A stretch of 32,668 nucleotides of DNA. Origin: Paraglaciecola marina. GTDB lineage: Bacteria; Pseudomonadota; Gammaproteobacteria; Enterobacterales; Alteromonadaceae. The stretch lies in NCBI RefSeq assembly GCF_004360155.1, contig NZ_SAIS01000038.1, forward strand, positions 1-32,668. The letters are read 5' to 3'. The notes under the pieces are model-generated. The model had not been told where the DNA came from and did not search any database. It saw nothing but the letters and a program-made list of their open reading frames with translations. This document shows positions 24,244 through 32,668 of this stretch, piece by piece; position 1 is the stretch's first letter, and the number at the start of each line of letters is the position of its first letter. The translations under genes were made by a program, and so were the position numbers.

Positions 24244-26199
24244 ATGGTTGCTGATTTTTTACCAAATTTGATATCCATATTAATCTTGGTGTCTGTAGTG
24301 CTGGCTATTGTTGGTGCCGTGCGCCGCGTAAAGCTATGGCGTCAAGGCCAGCCATCAACTATTCACTGGGCAGGTTTGTTAGCCATCCCAAGGCGCTACC
24401 TAGTTGACTTGCATCATGTGGTGTCTAGCGACAAGTATATCTCAAATACCCATGTTGCAACCGCTGGCGGATTTGTCCTCACAATTATATCTGTCGTATT
24501 AATTTATCTGTTAGGGATCAGCGGCAGTATTCTAAATTATGCCCTGCTTACCTCTAGTGCGTTGATGTTTGTGGGCGCAGTGTTTGTATTACTTAGGCGT
24601 CGCAACCCACCCGCTAATTTATCTAGAGGCCCTTGGTCTCGCCTACCTTTTAGTTTATTGATATTTTCCTCAAGCTTTTTTGTTTTGACCTTACCCGCCA
24701 CAGGCAAACTACCTGCAGATACAGGTGGCTGGATGCTAGCCATAATGCTATTAGTTGGCATAGCGTGGGGGGTGGGAGAGATGTTTTTAGGTATGACATG
24801 GGGCGGCCCAATGAAACACGCCTTCGCTGGTGCCTTGCATTTAGGATTGCACAGACGCCAAGAACGTTTTGGTGGTGGCCGTTCAACAGGATTAAAAAGC
24901 CTAAACCTACAAAAAGATAAACTAGGGGTAGAGAAAGCCGATGATTTTAAGTGGAACCAACTCCTTAGTTTTGACGCCTGCGTAGAGTGCGGGCGCTGTG
25001 AAAAAGCCTGTCCCGCCTTTGCTGCTGGGCAACCTCTAAATCCAAAAAAGTTAATTCAAGATATGGTTGTTGGCATGGCTGGCGGTAGCGATGCAAACTT
25101 TGCTGGTAGCCCATACCCAGGCGTTGATGTGGGCACACAACCCGCAAGCACTTACAAAGGCGGCGAAATCATCCCCATTATTGACGTACTGGTGCCTGCT
25201 AAGACAGTATGGTCGTGCACCACGTGCCGAGCTTGTGTACAAGAATGCCCCATGATGATTGAGCACGTAGATGCCATAGTGGATATGCGCCGTTTCGAAA
25301 CCTTAGAAAAAGGCCAAACACCCGGTAAAGGCGCTGAAGTTTTAGAAAACCTAAAAACCACAGACAACCCAAATGGCTATGCACCAGAGAGCAGAATGAA
25401 CTGGGCTGCAGACCAAAACCTTGCGGTATTTGGTGAACATGTGCAACAAGCTGATGTACTACTTTGGATTGGCGATGCAGCGTTTGATATGCGCAACCAA
25501 CGAACGCTGCGAGCTATGGTGAGTTTGTTAAGGGCTGCCAATATAGACTTTGCCGTGTTAGGTGATAAAGAATGCGATAGTGGTGATTCTGCCCGTAGAT
25601 TAGGCGATGAAGCGACCTTTCAGCGCTTAGCTAAAACTAACATAACCACGATGCAACAGTATCAGTTTAAGCACATAGTCACAGCCGATCCCCATGCCTT
25701 TCATTGCCTTAAAAATGAATACCAAGACTTTGGTGGACACTATGATGTATATCACCACACTGGCTTTTTTGCAGACTTAGTGAAAACAGAAAAAATCAAG
25801 CTAGATAACAAAAAAGAGCTGTCTTTGACCTATCACGACCCCTGTTATTTAGGTCGATACAATGGCGAATACGATGCACCTCGTTATTTACTAGAAGCCA
25901 TGGGAATTCAAATTAAAGAAATGGAGCGCAGTAAAACCAAAGCCAGATGTTGTGGCGGCGGCGGTGGCGCACCTGTTACCGATATTCCCGGCACTCAACG
26001 TATACCTGACATGCGTATGGACGATGCCAAATCCACCAGCGCTGAAATTATTGCGGTGGGATGTCCCCAGTGTAGCCTAATGCTTGAAGGGGTAGTTGAA
26101 CCCCGACCAGACGTAAAAGATATTGCCGAGCTAATGCTTGATGCCTTGTCTGTACAAGATTCGCCGCTAGAAATTAGCCTAGTTGAGACCCACCCATGA
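24244..26199 (+). CDS. dgcB: Dimethylglycine demethylase subunit B, membrane iron-sulfur protein
   Basis: A 651-residue membrane-bound electron carrier. The first 190 residues hold about five hydrophobic helices with histidines between them (DLHHVV, ISNTH, MKHAFAGALHLGLH), like the cytochrome-type part of Etf:quinone reductases. Two [4Fe-4S] motifs follow, CVECGRCEKACP at about 245 and CTTCRACVQECP at about 325. The C-terminal part has CCG (heterodisulfide-reductase D-like) elements HDPCY (about 534) and RCCGGGGGAP (about 568), then GCPQCSLML. Such a layout would take electrons from EtfAB and pass them to quinone. It overlaps etfA by 4 bp (ATGA). The name dgcB follows the known gene order; heme binding is inferred. 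Confidence 0.88.
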   Translation: MVADFLPNLISILILVSVVLAIVGAVRRVKLWRQGQPSTIHWAGLLAIPRRYLVDLHHVVSSDKYISNTHVATAGGFVLTIISVVLIYLLGISGSILNYALLTSSALMFVGAVFVLLRRRNPPANLSRGPWSRLPFSLLIFSSSFFVLTLPATGKLPADTGGWMLAIMLLVGIAWGVGEMFLGMTWGGPMKHAFAGALHLGLHRRQERFGGGRSTGLKSLNLQKDKLGVEKADDFKWNQLLSFDACVECGRCEKACPAFAAGQPLNPKKLIQDMVVGMAGGSDANFAGSPYPGVDVGTQPASTYKGGEIIPIIDVLVPAKTVWSCTTCRACVQECPMMIEHVDAIVDMRRFETLEKGQTPGKGAEVLENLKTTDNPNGYAPESRMNWAADQNLAVFGEHVQQADVLLWIGDAAFDMRNQRTLRAMVSLLRAANIDFAVLGDKECDSGDSARRLGDEATFQRLAKTNITTMQQYQFKHIVTADPHAFHCLKNEYQDFGGHYDVYHHTGFFADLVKTEKIKLDNKKELSLTYHDPCYLGRYNGEYDAPRYLLEAMGIQIKEMERSKTKARCCGGGGGAPVTDIPGTQRIPDMRMDDAKSTSAEIIAVGCPQCSLMLEGVVEPRPDVKDIAELMLDALSVQDSPLEISLVETHP

Positions 26200-27437
26200 G
26201 TGATATTTTTCGTCGTGACCCTAGGGCCGAGTGGATCGCTCGTAATAGATTACACCCGCAACATGTGCCCCAAGAGCCACTGGTATTGCGAGGCCCAACT
26301 GGGCTATTACGTAAAAACCCACACAAGATCGGCTTTATTGGTCCTAATGGTATTAAACGTATCGACCGCTCTGGTGCCAGTAATGCAAATCAATTAGGGC
26401 GTAAAGCAGCCAAACAAGTAGAGGTTGAATTACCTTTACACCAAGTAGATAGCCCAGATTTCAATATTTTGGTGGCAGTAGATGCTGTTGGAGGGCGTTT
26501 ATCTAGCCATGATAGAGATACCCTAGGGTTAGCTCATACCTTAGCTAACAAGGGTGATGAGAAAGGCGCCGTAATTGCAGTGTTTTTTGATGACATTACC
26601 GAAGAAAACTTAGAAACCGCTGGCATAGATAGCCTGATACATTTTGATGATAAGGGTTACAAAAGTTACAACCCAGAACAGCGCTGTGCTGACTTATGTG
26701 AACTGGTTACCACGCTTCGCCCAAAACACATTTTATTACCAGACAGCATAAATGGTGGTGCAGATTTAGGCAGACGTTTAGCCGCAAAGATGAATGTTCG
26801 CCCTGCATGTAACGTTTGGAAAGTCACAGGCGACCAATTGATATGTCGTGGCGGTGCAGGTAAAACCGACATCACCCGCCCCCTCTCTAAATTGCTACTG
26901 GTGATGGAAGAATGCAGCGAACCAGTCAGTGACACTCGGCACCAAAATATGCCATTGTCGGTGGATGTAAATGCTCAATGTCAGCTTAAAATTCAAGACT
27001 TAGGGAACATCAGCGTTGACCCTAACGAGATTAACCTAGCCGAAGCTGGCTTTATACTTTCTGGTGGAAACGGCATTACCGACTGGCCTAAATTCCATTT
27101 AGCTGCAAAAACCTTAGGTGCCACCGAAGGGGCGAGCCGCGTAGCAGTAGACGATGGCTTTATGCCAAGAGAGAGGCAAGTAGGCGCAACGGGCACTTGG
27201 GTAACAGCTAAAGTGTATATTGCCGTGGGGATCTCAGGTGCCATCCAACATATGCAAGGCATAGGTCAGTGTCACAAGGTAGTTGCAATCAATAGTGATG
27301 ATAGTTGCGACATGGTGAAGCGTGCCGATTTGAGTGCTATTGGTGATAGCAGCGAAATTTTGGACGAATTACTCAATCTAATGCAAGGTGACACCGGCCT
27401 ATCTGAACAAGGTAACACTGAGGTTAAATATGCTTAA
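26196..27437 (+). CDS. etfA: Electron transfer flavoprotein alpha subunit, betaine-locus type
   Basis: The 413 residues end in the FAD domain of EtfA (SGGNGITDWPKF, ASRVAVDDGFMPRERQVGATG, KVYIAVGISGAIQHMQGIG). The N-terminal part is about 80 residues longer than in housekeeping EtfA and begins RRDPRAEWIARNRLHPQHVP, as in the EtfA of dimethylglycine loci. It should carry electrons from DgcA to the membrane subunit. Its start overlaps the dgcB stop (ATGA), and its end overlaps the start of the beta subunit by 8 bp. A dedicated pair, separate from the general fatty-acid Etf, is expected. Confidence 0.92.
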   Translation: MSDIFRRDPRAEWIARNRLHPQHVPQEPLVLRGPTGLLRKNPHKIGFIGPNGIKRIDRSGASNANQLGRKAAKQVEVELPLHQVDSPDFNILVAVDAVGGRLSSHDRDTLGLAHTLANKGDEKGAVIAVFFDDITEENLETAGIDSLIHFDDKGYKSYNPEQRCADLCELVTTLRPKHILLPDSINGGADLGRRLAAKMNVRPACNVWKVTGDQLICRGGAGKTDITRPLSKLLLVMEECSEPVSDTRHQNMPLSVDVNAQCQLKIQDLGNISVDPNEINLAEAGFILSGGNGITDWPKFHLAAKTLGATEGASRVAVDDGFMPRERQVGATGTWVTAKVYIAVGISGAIQHMQGIGQCHKVVAINSDDSCDMVKRADLSAIGDSSEILDELLNLMQGDTGLSEQGNTEVKYA

Positions 27438-28242
27438 GGATATTTCTAAAACCACCTCTAAAAACATCAAAATGTCTGTTCTGATATCTGTAGGTGAACA
27501 CCCATTATCTGCAAGACCCCGTCGAGCTGAACAAGACGCAAGAGCCTTAGAGTTAGGACTAAAGTTAGCACCCGAAAGCCTGAAAATTTTATATGCAGGT
27601 TCAACGGGTGACTCAGCAGCTACAGAGGTTTTAAAAGAATACATGGGCATGGGAATAGACCAATTAGAGGTATTAGATGTTCCGCCTAAAACAGATGTAA
27701 CCTTGCCTTTATTGGAAAAGCTGCAACAGGATTGTCCTGATGTGGTGCTAACGGGAATACGTGCAGAAAACGGCGAATCATCAGGCATGTTACCTTACCT
27801 CTTAAGTGAACAGCTAAACATGGCTATGGTGCCAGCAATCACAGATATTTTATGCATCGATAAAACAACTGGTTTCGCTGAAGTATTGCAAGCCCTGCCA
27901 AGAGGACAAAGACGTAAGGTAAAAGTAAACTTACCCTTTATTGCCTCGGTAGATATGGCCGCTGCAGCCCCGAGGCAGAGTGCTTACGGTAGTGCCATGC
28001 GAGGGCATTTAAAAATAGATCCAGTTACACGTACCATGCATGACGCAGAACAAGAACAGTGGCAAATAAGCCCAGCCCAAGCTAGACCTAAAAGACTCAA
28101 AATTGTAAAGGCAAAAACCGCAGCCGACCGTTTTAAAGCTGCGACAGCCAAGGTACAAGGTGGTTCGGGTAAAGTGATTTACGATAATAAAGAATCAGCA
28201 GAAGCTATTCTAAAACTGCTAAAAGATGAAAAGGTGCTGTAG
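27430..28242 (+). CDS. etfB: Electron transfer flavoprotein beta subunit, betaine-locus type
   Basis: The second subunit of the dedicated Etf. From the ATG at 27430 it has 270 residues: VLISVGEHPLSARPRRAEQDARALELGLKL, LEYM..GIDQLEVLDV-type strands, CPDVVLTGIRAENGESSGMLPYLLSEQL, and the C-terminal lysine-rich tail. The AMP-site sequences are divergent from those of the housekeeping EtfB. I choose this ATG because GAGG lies 7 bases upstream and the frame from 27388 would only overlap etfA further. It is the last gene of the operon, with a 13-bp hairpin 40 bp downstream. Confidence 0.9.
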   Translation: MLKDISKTTSKNIKMSVLISVGEHPLSARPRRAEQDARALELGLKLAPESLKILYAGSTGDSAATEVLKEYMGMGIDQLEVLDVPPKTDVTLPLLEKLQQDCPDVVLTGIRAENGESSGMLPYLLSEQLNMAMVPAITDILCIDKTTGFAEVLQALPRGQRRKVKVNLPFIASVDMAAAAPRQSAYGSAMRGHLKIDPVTRTMHDAEQEQWQISPAQARPKRLKIVKAKTAADRFKAATAKVQGGSGKVIYDNKESAEAILKLLKDEKVL

Positions 28243-28281
28243 CGGTAAAGTCAAATAAAGTCGTAAGAAATTCGAAAGAGT

Positions 28282-28315
28282 ATAATCAGCTCTCGCATGT
28301 TAGAGAGCTGATTAT
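28282..28315 (+). terminator. Hairpin at the end of the dgc-etf operon
   Basis: ATAATCAGCTCTC and GAGAGCTGATTAT give a perfect 13-bp stem with an 8-base loop, starting 40 bp past the etfB stop. Only TTCACA follows, so the T-run is poor, but the place and the strength of the stem fit an operon end. Confidence 0.6.
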
Positions 28316-28396
28316 TCACACTGCAACACAGCAAACGTTTATGACCTCGGACTTTGTCTTATGATTTTAGTTGTCTAGTTAACTTGATTCTGGCTA

Positions 28397-28549
28397 TTAC
28401 CACTGACTCGTCCAAGAATATAACCAGATAATCCACCCAATAATAATGATGGCAACCAGTACACAAAAAGCAATGCTTATTAAACTTCTAAAGCTGTTTC
28501 TCTCTTCCTCAATATTAAGCATGTTGGCAATTTTTTGATAGTGCTGCAT
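28397..28549 (-). CDS. Possible 50-residue single-span membrane protein
   Basis: On the minus strand an ATG at 28549-28547 opens MQHYQKIANMLNIEEERNSF, followed by RSLISIAFCVLVAIIIIGWIIWLYS and the end WTSQW. The charged N-terminus and one long hydrophobic helix are what a small inner-membrane protein would show. I see no clear ribosome site before the ATG, so translation is not certain. It fills an otherwise gene-free 420-bp gap, between the end of the dgc operon and the diguanylate cyclase gene. I do not recognise the family. Confidence 0.45.
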   Translation of the reverse strand: MQHYQKIANMLNIEEERNSFRSLISIAFCVLVAIIIIGWIIWLYSWTSQW

Positions 28550-28679
28550 TTTGCAAAAGAGTGAATAAATTACCTATATGTAACCGTTAATACATTTAAT
28601 TACTATCTCATACCTTTATTGGCTTATAATTAAGCTAAACTGCTGAATCTTTTACAATTGTTTGGAAGTACTTGAATAC

Positions 28680-31037
28680 ATGCATTTTTGTGTAACCATG
28701 CCTAAGCCTCAACTATTAGTTATCAGTTTATTGATTTTACTGAGCCTAATTATATTTGATGCTCAGGCCCAAGTAAGTGGCAAAACACTCCAGCTACAGA
28801 CCGACAAGGTTTCTGAAAAGCTGCGACTAAAAGATGCTAAAGCGCTTCGTTTTAAACACCCAAATACAAGTCTTGAGTTAGCTAATGAGGCACTTGAACT
28901 AGCAAAAAACAATAATAATGACTCGATAATTGCACAATCTCATTCATTGTTAGCAAGGTTGTTAAGTAAGCAGTTAAATGAACCTACAGAAGCCAAACAT
29001 CATTTTTACCAAGCCATTCAAATCTATGACGAATTAGACAAAAAAAAGAATCAAATTTCAGATTCAATAGAATATGCTGATTTGTTTTTTAAAGAGAAAG
29101 ACTTTAACACTGGGCACAAAATCATAGACGAAGCACTATCAGTAGCTTTGATACACGGTAACAATTTATTGATTGCCAAAACGCTACTTAGAAAAGGGCA
29201 AGCATTTTATGACAATCAAGCTTACTTAAAAGCAGAAGATAAATTTTTAGATTCATTGGATTATTTAGACGCCCAAGATGTTGATAGCAAAACTCTAAAA
29301 GCGGCGGTATTTCACCAATTAGGGCAAGTTAATAAAAGACTTCAAAGGCATGAGAACACAGCGGATTTTCACAAGCTTGCATTAGAGATACATCAGTCTC
29401 TAGAAAACAATGTAATGATTGCGCGGGCGCTGAAAAATGTGGCTAGTGCTGAGTTCAAGAAACAAAATTATTTAGAGGCCCTTGATTACGCAATGCGCGG
29501 AATTAATTTACATAAGGATATTGATGAGCCCAGCGAACATGCGGAGCTATTAACCGTTATAGGCTTGACGTACCGCAATCTCAATCGTTATGAAACTGCC
29601 ATTGAGCATCTGATTGACGCGCAGAAAATATACAAAAAACTAGGTAAACTAGGAAAAGTAGCTGATAACTCTAACCAAATTGGTTTTTTGTACACTAGGT
29701 TAGAAAAGCATCAACAAGCTTACGAATTTTATAAAGTGTCGTTAACGCTACCTCAAGACCAAGTACCTTTAAAAACTCTCGCCTCCTCGTATAGAGAAAT
29801 AGCCTTTATTGAATTAGAATTAAAGCACTATGATGTCGCTTTAAATATGGCAAGCAAAGCCTATAAGGTTTACAAAGAGAACAATAACCCAAGTAAACAA
29901 AGCATTACTGCACGTATTATTGGAGAGGTTTATTATCAAAAAAGAAACGTCTCCAAAGCACTTACCTTTTATCAAGAAGCTTTATCTTTAGCCACACAAA
30001 CAAGTAGCCAAGTAGATCATGTCAAAGCCTTAAATAAATTGGGCGAACTATATATCCAAACAGATAGATTGAAAGCAAAGCCAATTTTTCTTGAAGCCCT
30101 AGGCATATCTGAAGATGCATCACTGTTACCCGAAAAAGCTGCAGCCTATAGAGGTTTGATAAAGCTTGAGCAGCTCGCTGAAAACTATAAAAAAGCTTTG
30201 GATTATTCAAAGCAATTAACTGCAACAACGGAACAGATATATCAAAGTCGAGAACAACAACGACTTGTTGTAGAAAAAGCTAAACTTGACTCCCATATCA
30301 TGGAAACCGAATTAATCTCTTTAAGAGAGCAATCTAGTTATGACAAACTTGCATTAGAAAAAAACAACAACAAAATCAAAATTTCCCAACAAAAAAATAT
30401 GATCGCGGAGTTAGAGCTTTCAAAGAATCGTTACGCAACTCTACTATTAGCGGTACTGTTATTTTTATGTGTTTGTGCTGCAATATACTTTTATCGAACA
30501 CTTGGACTATCTAGAAAACACAATAAAGTATTAGATTATCAAGCCACCCATGACCCACTAACTGACAGCTTAAACCGCAGAGGACTATTCAATATAATCG
30601 AACAGGACTTTAAAACTGATAAAAATTCTGTGATATTGGCAGATATTGACCATTTCAAGAGTGTTAATGACACTTTTGGTCACGACGCCGGTGACGAAGT
30701 ACTCCGTGCTTTTGTAGACATTATTAAGTCTTGTGTCCGTGACAATGATATTGTTGCTCGCTTTGGGGGCGAAGAGTTTTGCATTGTACTGACTGATCTA
30801 GAGCAAAGCCGTGTTGAAAGTATTGCCGAAAATATACGTTTTAAAACAGAAACCGCAGAGTTCATTAAACCTGTTAATGGTCTGCCCCCTACCATAACCT
30901 GCAGCTTTGGTGTTGCGTTAGCGGGAGATAGCCTTGTTTTGCCTAGCGAATTAATATCTAAAGCGGATAAAGCTTTATATAAAGCTAAAAAAGACGGACG
31001 GAATAAAGTTGTTGTATGGTCAAATGCTCTAGTTTAA
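28680..31037 (+). CDS. TPR-repeat membrane diguanylate cyclase (GGDEF)
   Basis: Makes cyclic di-GMP from GTP. The 785 residues begin with a signal sequence (about 7-29, LLVISLLILLSLIIFDAQA). A long periplasmic array of TPR-type helical repeats (about 50-520) and a coiled segment rich in Glu/Lys follow. A membrane helix lies at about 586-606, and a C-terminal cytoplasmic GGDEF domain follows. The active motif is GGEEF at 696-700, and RDND at 687-690 is the RxxD inhibitory site, so it should be an active, product-inhibited cyclase. The ATG at 28680 has GGAAG 11 bases upstream; the TTG at 28662 or ATG at 28698 are alternatives. Periplasmic TPRs suggest sensing of a protein or polymer. It converges on the alginate lyase gene. 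Confidence 0.9.
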   Translation: MHFCVTMPKPQLLVISLLILLSLIIFDAQAQVSGKTLQLQTDKVSEKLRLKDAKALRFKHPNTSLELANEALELAKNNNNDSIIAQSHSLLARLLSKQLNEPTEAKHHFYQAIQIYDELDKKKNQISDSIEYADLFFKEKDFNTGHKIIDEALSVALIHGNNLLIAKTLLRKGQAFYDNQAYLKAEDKFLDSLDYLDAQDVDSKTLKAAVFHQLGQVNKRLQRHENTADFHKLALEIHQSLENNVMIARALKNVASAEFKKQNYLEALDYAMRGINLHKDIDEPSEHAELLTVIGLTYRNLNRYETAIEHLIDAQKIYKKLGKLGKVADNSNQIGFLYTRLEKHQQAYEFYKVSLTLPQDQVPLKTLASSYREIAFIELELKHYDVALNMASKAYKVYKENNNPSKQSITARIIGEVYYQKRNVSKALTFYQEALSLATQTSSQVDHVKALNKLGELYIQTDRLKAKPIFLEALGISEDASLLPEKAAAYRGLIKLEQLAENYKKALDYSKQLTATTEQIYQSREQQRLVVEKAKLDSHIMETELISLREQSSYDKLALEKNNNKIKISQQKNMIAELELSKNRYATLLLAVLLFLCVCAAIYFYRTLGLSRKHNKVLDYQATHDPLTDSLNRRGLFNIIEQDFKTDKNSVILADIDHFKSVNDTFGHDAGDEVLRAFVDIIKSCVRDNDIVARFGGEEFCIVLTDLEQSRVESIAENIRFKTETAEFIKPVNGLPPTITCSFGVALAGDSLVLPSELISKADKALYKAKKDGRNKVVVWSNALV

Positions 31038-31135
31038 AGCTACTTGAACTATGGCTAATAGTTAAATTAGCTGAATAAGCAAAGCTAATAATTCAAGTTA
31101 AAACCTGATAATCCACTTTTGCTTTTTTCACAAAA

Positions 31136-31160
31136 AAAACGGGCTATTAAAGCCCGTTTT
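31136..31160. terminator. Bidirectional intrinsic terminator
   Basis: AAAACGGGCT and AGCCCGTTTT enclose five bases, with A-runs before and T-runs after, so it works on both strands. It separates the converging cyclase and alginate lyase genes. Confidence 0.85.
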
Positions 31161-31183
31161 ATTATTTATAGATAACCGAGAAG

Positions 31184-32278
31184 TTATTCAGAAGCTGAAG
31201 TTACCCCATGGCCTTCTCGTGGCGGCTCGCTTTCAGTCACAACCAGTTTTGAAAAAGTCACACTTGAATAGTCACCGTTAGCTTTGTCTTCTTCCCAGAT
31301 ACCTGTTCCTGGACATGCTGGATACCAAAACCCAGGATCATCTTTAGCACTACACTGGTTATAGGCACCAGCCTTGAAGTAATTGAAATCTAAGGTGTAT
31401 CCATAAGGGTGGTCTAATTTATCTAACTCACCGTAAGCGTTCACACCATTCGCTAGGTTAATGGCATATTCGACTGTGTCATGTCCTTCGGCTTCAAAGG
31501 TTAAATACATGATATCTTTATGAACATTTACCACATAACTAAACTCATCGCCCAATGACAAGCCTTGCTTTCCTGGGTCTTCAGAGTTTAACCAAGTATT
31601 CCCCCAAACTGGATAAGCAATATCTATACGGTTAGGATCGTCTTTTGGTAGGTTTCTCTCGTAGGTCCAAAAAACAGAGCCTTTTTCATGACCTGGACGT
31701 TTCTTAAAATAAATTTTTAGAGGCTCATTACCCCAGCCAAATCCTTTGACCGGCTTGTCCCACTTAGTGGCATGAATTTGACCCACAACAACCGAAAACG
31801 CAGGAGCTTTTTCTGGGTATTTTGCCCTTACAGAAACATGGTTCACTTTCAGAGTCGCAGCTAGCTTCCCGCCAATTCTTTTAAACTTTTTAGCTATCGG
31901 ATTGCTCGCAACCGTAAAGTTATTTTTAGGAGAGTGAGTTTTGTGGCGGGTAGATTTGCCACGTAACATATGACGTAATTCACTACGTGTATTAGTCGTG
32001 TTTTTAGTAGTTGTAGCCTTATTTGGTGTAGTAAACACCATACCACCTTCATCATCTAAATAGAAAAAGTCTGGATGCTCAAAGTCTTGGATCTTTTTAA
32101 CAGATACTGAGTCTGGCTTGCCATCATTATTTTCATCTGTCGGCAGCGTGATATTCCACTCGCTCAAATCAAATTTATCGGCTGGCACATCTGCAAGTGC
32201 AGTTTCAGTAATACATGCAGTCAACAATAGCGTTACTACCATTCTTTTATATTTTAGGTACTTAGAAAAAGCTTTCAT
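31184..32278 (-). CDS. PL7-family alginate lyase, probable lipoprotein
   Basis: Cleaves alginate, the brown-algal polysaccharide, by beta-elimination. All three PL7 signatures are present: RSELR at 98-102, QIH at 167-169 and YFKAGAYNQ at 300-308. QIH, as opposed to QVH, is commonly linked with action on guluronate-containing blocks. The 364-residue precursor starts with a basic region and a hydrophobic stretch ending in LTAC at 19-22, a fair lipobox, followed by Ile, so outer-membrane anchoring is possible; an ALA site at 27-29 would instead suit ordinary secretion. It stands alone, with its own terminator. It suggests an alga-associated life but has no direct tie to betaine catabolism. Confidence 0.92.
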   Translation of the reverse strand: MKAFSKYLKYKRMVVTLLLTACITETALADVPADKFDLSEWNITLPTDENNDGKPDSVSVKKIQDFEHPDFFYLDDEGGMVFTTPNKATTTKNTTNTRSELRHMLRGKSTRHKTHSPKNNFTVASNPIAKKFKRIGGKLAATLKVNHVSVRAKYPEKAPAFSVVVGQIHATKWDKPVKGFGWGNEPLKIYFKKRPGHEKGSVFWTYERNLPKDDPNRIDIAYPVWGNTWLNSEDPGKQGLSLGDEFSYVVNVHKDIMYLTFEAEGHDTVEYAINLANGVNAYGELDKLDHPYGYTLDFNYFKAGAYNQCSAKDDPGFWYPACPGTGIWEEDKANGDYSSVTFSKLVVTESEPPREGHGVTSASE

Positions 32279-32383
32279 AAAATCTCATTATTCGTAGGGT
32301 ATAAAAACGTAAAATATTTAAACTGTGCCTTATCCGTAAGATCTTTATTTCTATTCCCTTAAACACTATGTTAACAAATAAAC

Positions 32384-32608
32384 TCATTTAGCTCTAACTT
32401 CCCTTAAATCTAAACTAATCTTCTGCAATGCCGCCGGGTCGAATGCTGGTCGCCTCGTTTCATCATTTTGATACTTAGAGTCGAGCTTATCTTCAATCAA
32501 ATGGTGAATGGCATACTCAAACGTATCTGTTTGAAGTTGGTCTAGGAAGTTAATCACTACCATAGTGTTTTGCTGATAATTGAGTGGAATAAAACGTGGC
32601 CTCACCAA
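32384..32608 (-). pseudogene. Truncated IS1182-like transposase
   Basis: The 74-codon frame starts MVRPRFIPLNYQQNTMVVINF and has TFEYAIHHLIEDKLDSKYQNDETRRPAFDPA, the N-terminal part of IS1182-type (DUF772) transposases. After about residue 60 it passes straight into the right terminal repeat, so the catalytic part is missing. The stretch LDSKYQND looks short by a few residues against the usual LD-LSIFDS pattern. It cannot be active. Confidence 0.68.
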
Positions 32609-32668
32609 GGCTCCTATGCCTAATTGATAATACCTATTTGATCACAAACCATGATCTGAGGGAAGTAA
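32395..32668 (-). mobile_element. Internally deleted IS1182-like element (MITE-like), with both terminal repeats
   Basis: TAACTTCCCTTAAATC at 32395-32410 and GATCTGAGGGAAGTAA at 32653-32668 are imperfect inverted repeats (13 of 16 match). Between them is only the start of a transposase gene, so the element is about 274 bp. It could be moved in trans by a full-length relative. The outer repeat is repeated at the first bases of the window. The target duplication cannot be judged, because the right flank is outside. Confidence 0.62.

Noticed and set aside
1-32668. CRISPR array, tRNA or rRNA genes
   Set aside because: No regularly spaced direct repeats and no recognisable tRNA or rRNA sequence were found on either strand.

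Overview
The window looks like chromosomal DNA of a marine gammaproteobacterium of the order Alteromonadales (Paraglaciecola/Glaciecola-like). This is inferred from the character of the proteins, moderate A+T content, a secreted PL7 alginate lyase and a full glycine betaine catabolic locus. No rRNA, tRNA or CRISPR array was recognised.

Left edge (1-1464): the end of an IS-like element lies at the very start. It is followed by two gene cassettes in minus orientation separated by attC-type inverted-repeat recombination sites, with no integrase in the window. One cassette protein carries an R-N-x3-H motif of the HEPN RNase kind. GC-rich palindromes separate the array from sdaA.

Core (1465-16828 and 19172-28242): an almost complete route from glycine betaine to pyruvate. 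A BCCT carrier imports the substrate. GbcA/GbcB (Rieske oxygenase and reductase) convert betaine to dimethylglycine. DgcA/DgcB with a dedicated EtfA/EtfB pair convert dimethylglycine to sarcosine and send electrons toward quinone. The SoxBDAG heterotetramer converts sarcosine to glycine and loads the methyl carbon on tetrahydrofolate. GlyA makes serine, PurU releases formate and recycles folate, and SdaA makes pyruvate and ammonia. A GbdR-type AraC/GATase1-like regulator sits in the middle. Transcription units are sdaA (-), BCCT (+), MFS transporter (+), glyA-soxBDAG-purU (-), gbcB (-), gbcA (+), gbdR (+), and an M19-like/V4R/dgcAB/etfAB operon (+). The BCCT gene and the dgc operon share a promoter module: two identical 11-base blocks exactly 53 bp apart start to start, plus a third related block. 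Related half-sites lie before gbcA, gbdR, gbcB and glyA. This is the best candidate for the GbdR operator in this lineage.

Accessory patch (about 16.9-18.9 kb): between gbcA and gbdR lie a Rid-family protein, a Pth2-like protein behind a possible terminator/antiterminator leader, a transposase_17 remnant of 26 codons, and a Tautomerase_2-like protein lacking the catalytic N-terminal proline.

Right end (28243-32668): a 50-codon single-membrane-span ORF too short for usual gene calls, a TPR-membrane-GGDEF diguanylate cyclase, a convergent PL7 alginate lyase with a lipobox, and a 274-bp internally deleted IS1182-like element keeping both terminal repeats and about 60 codons of transposase. Its terminal repeat matches the first bases of the window, so related elements bracket the region.
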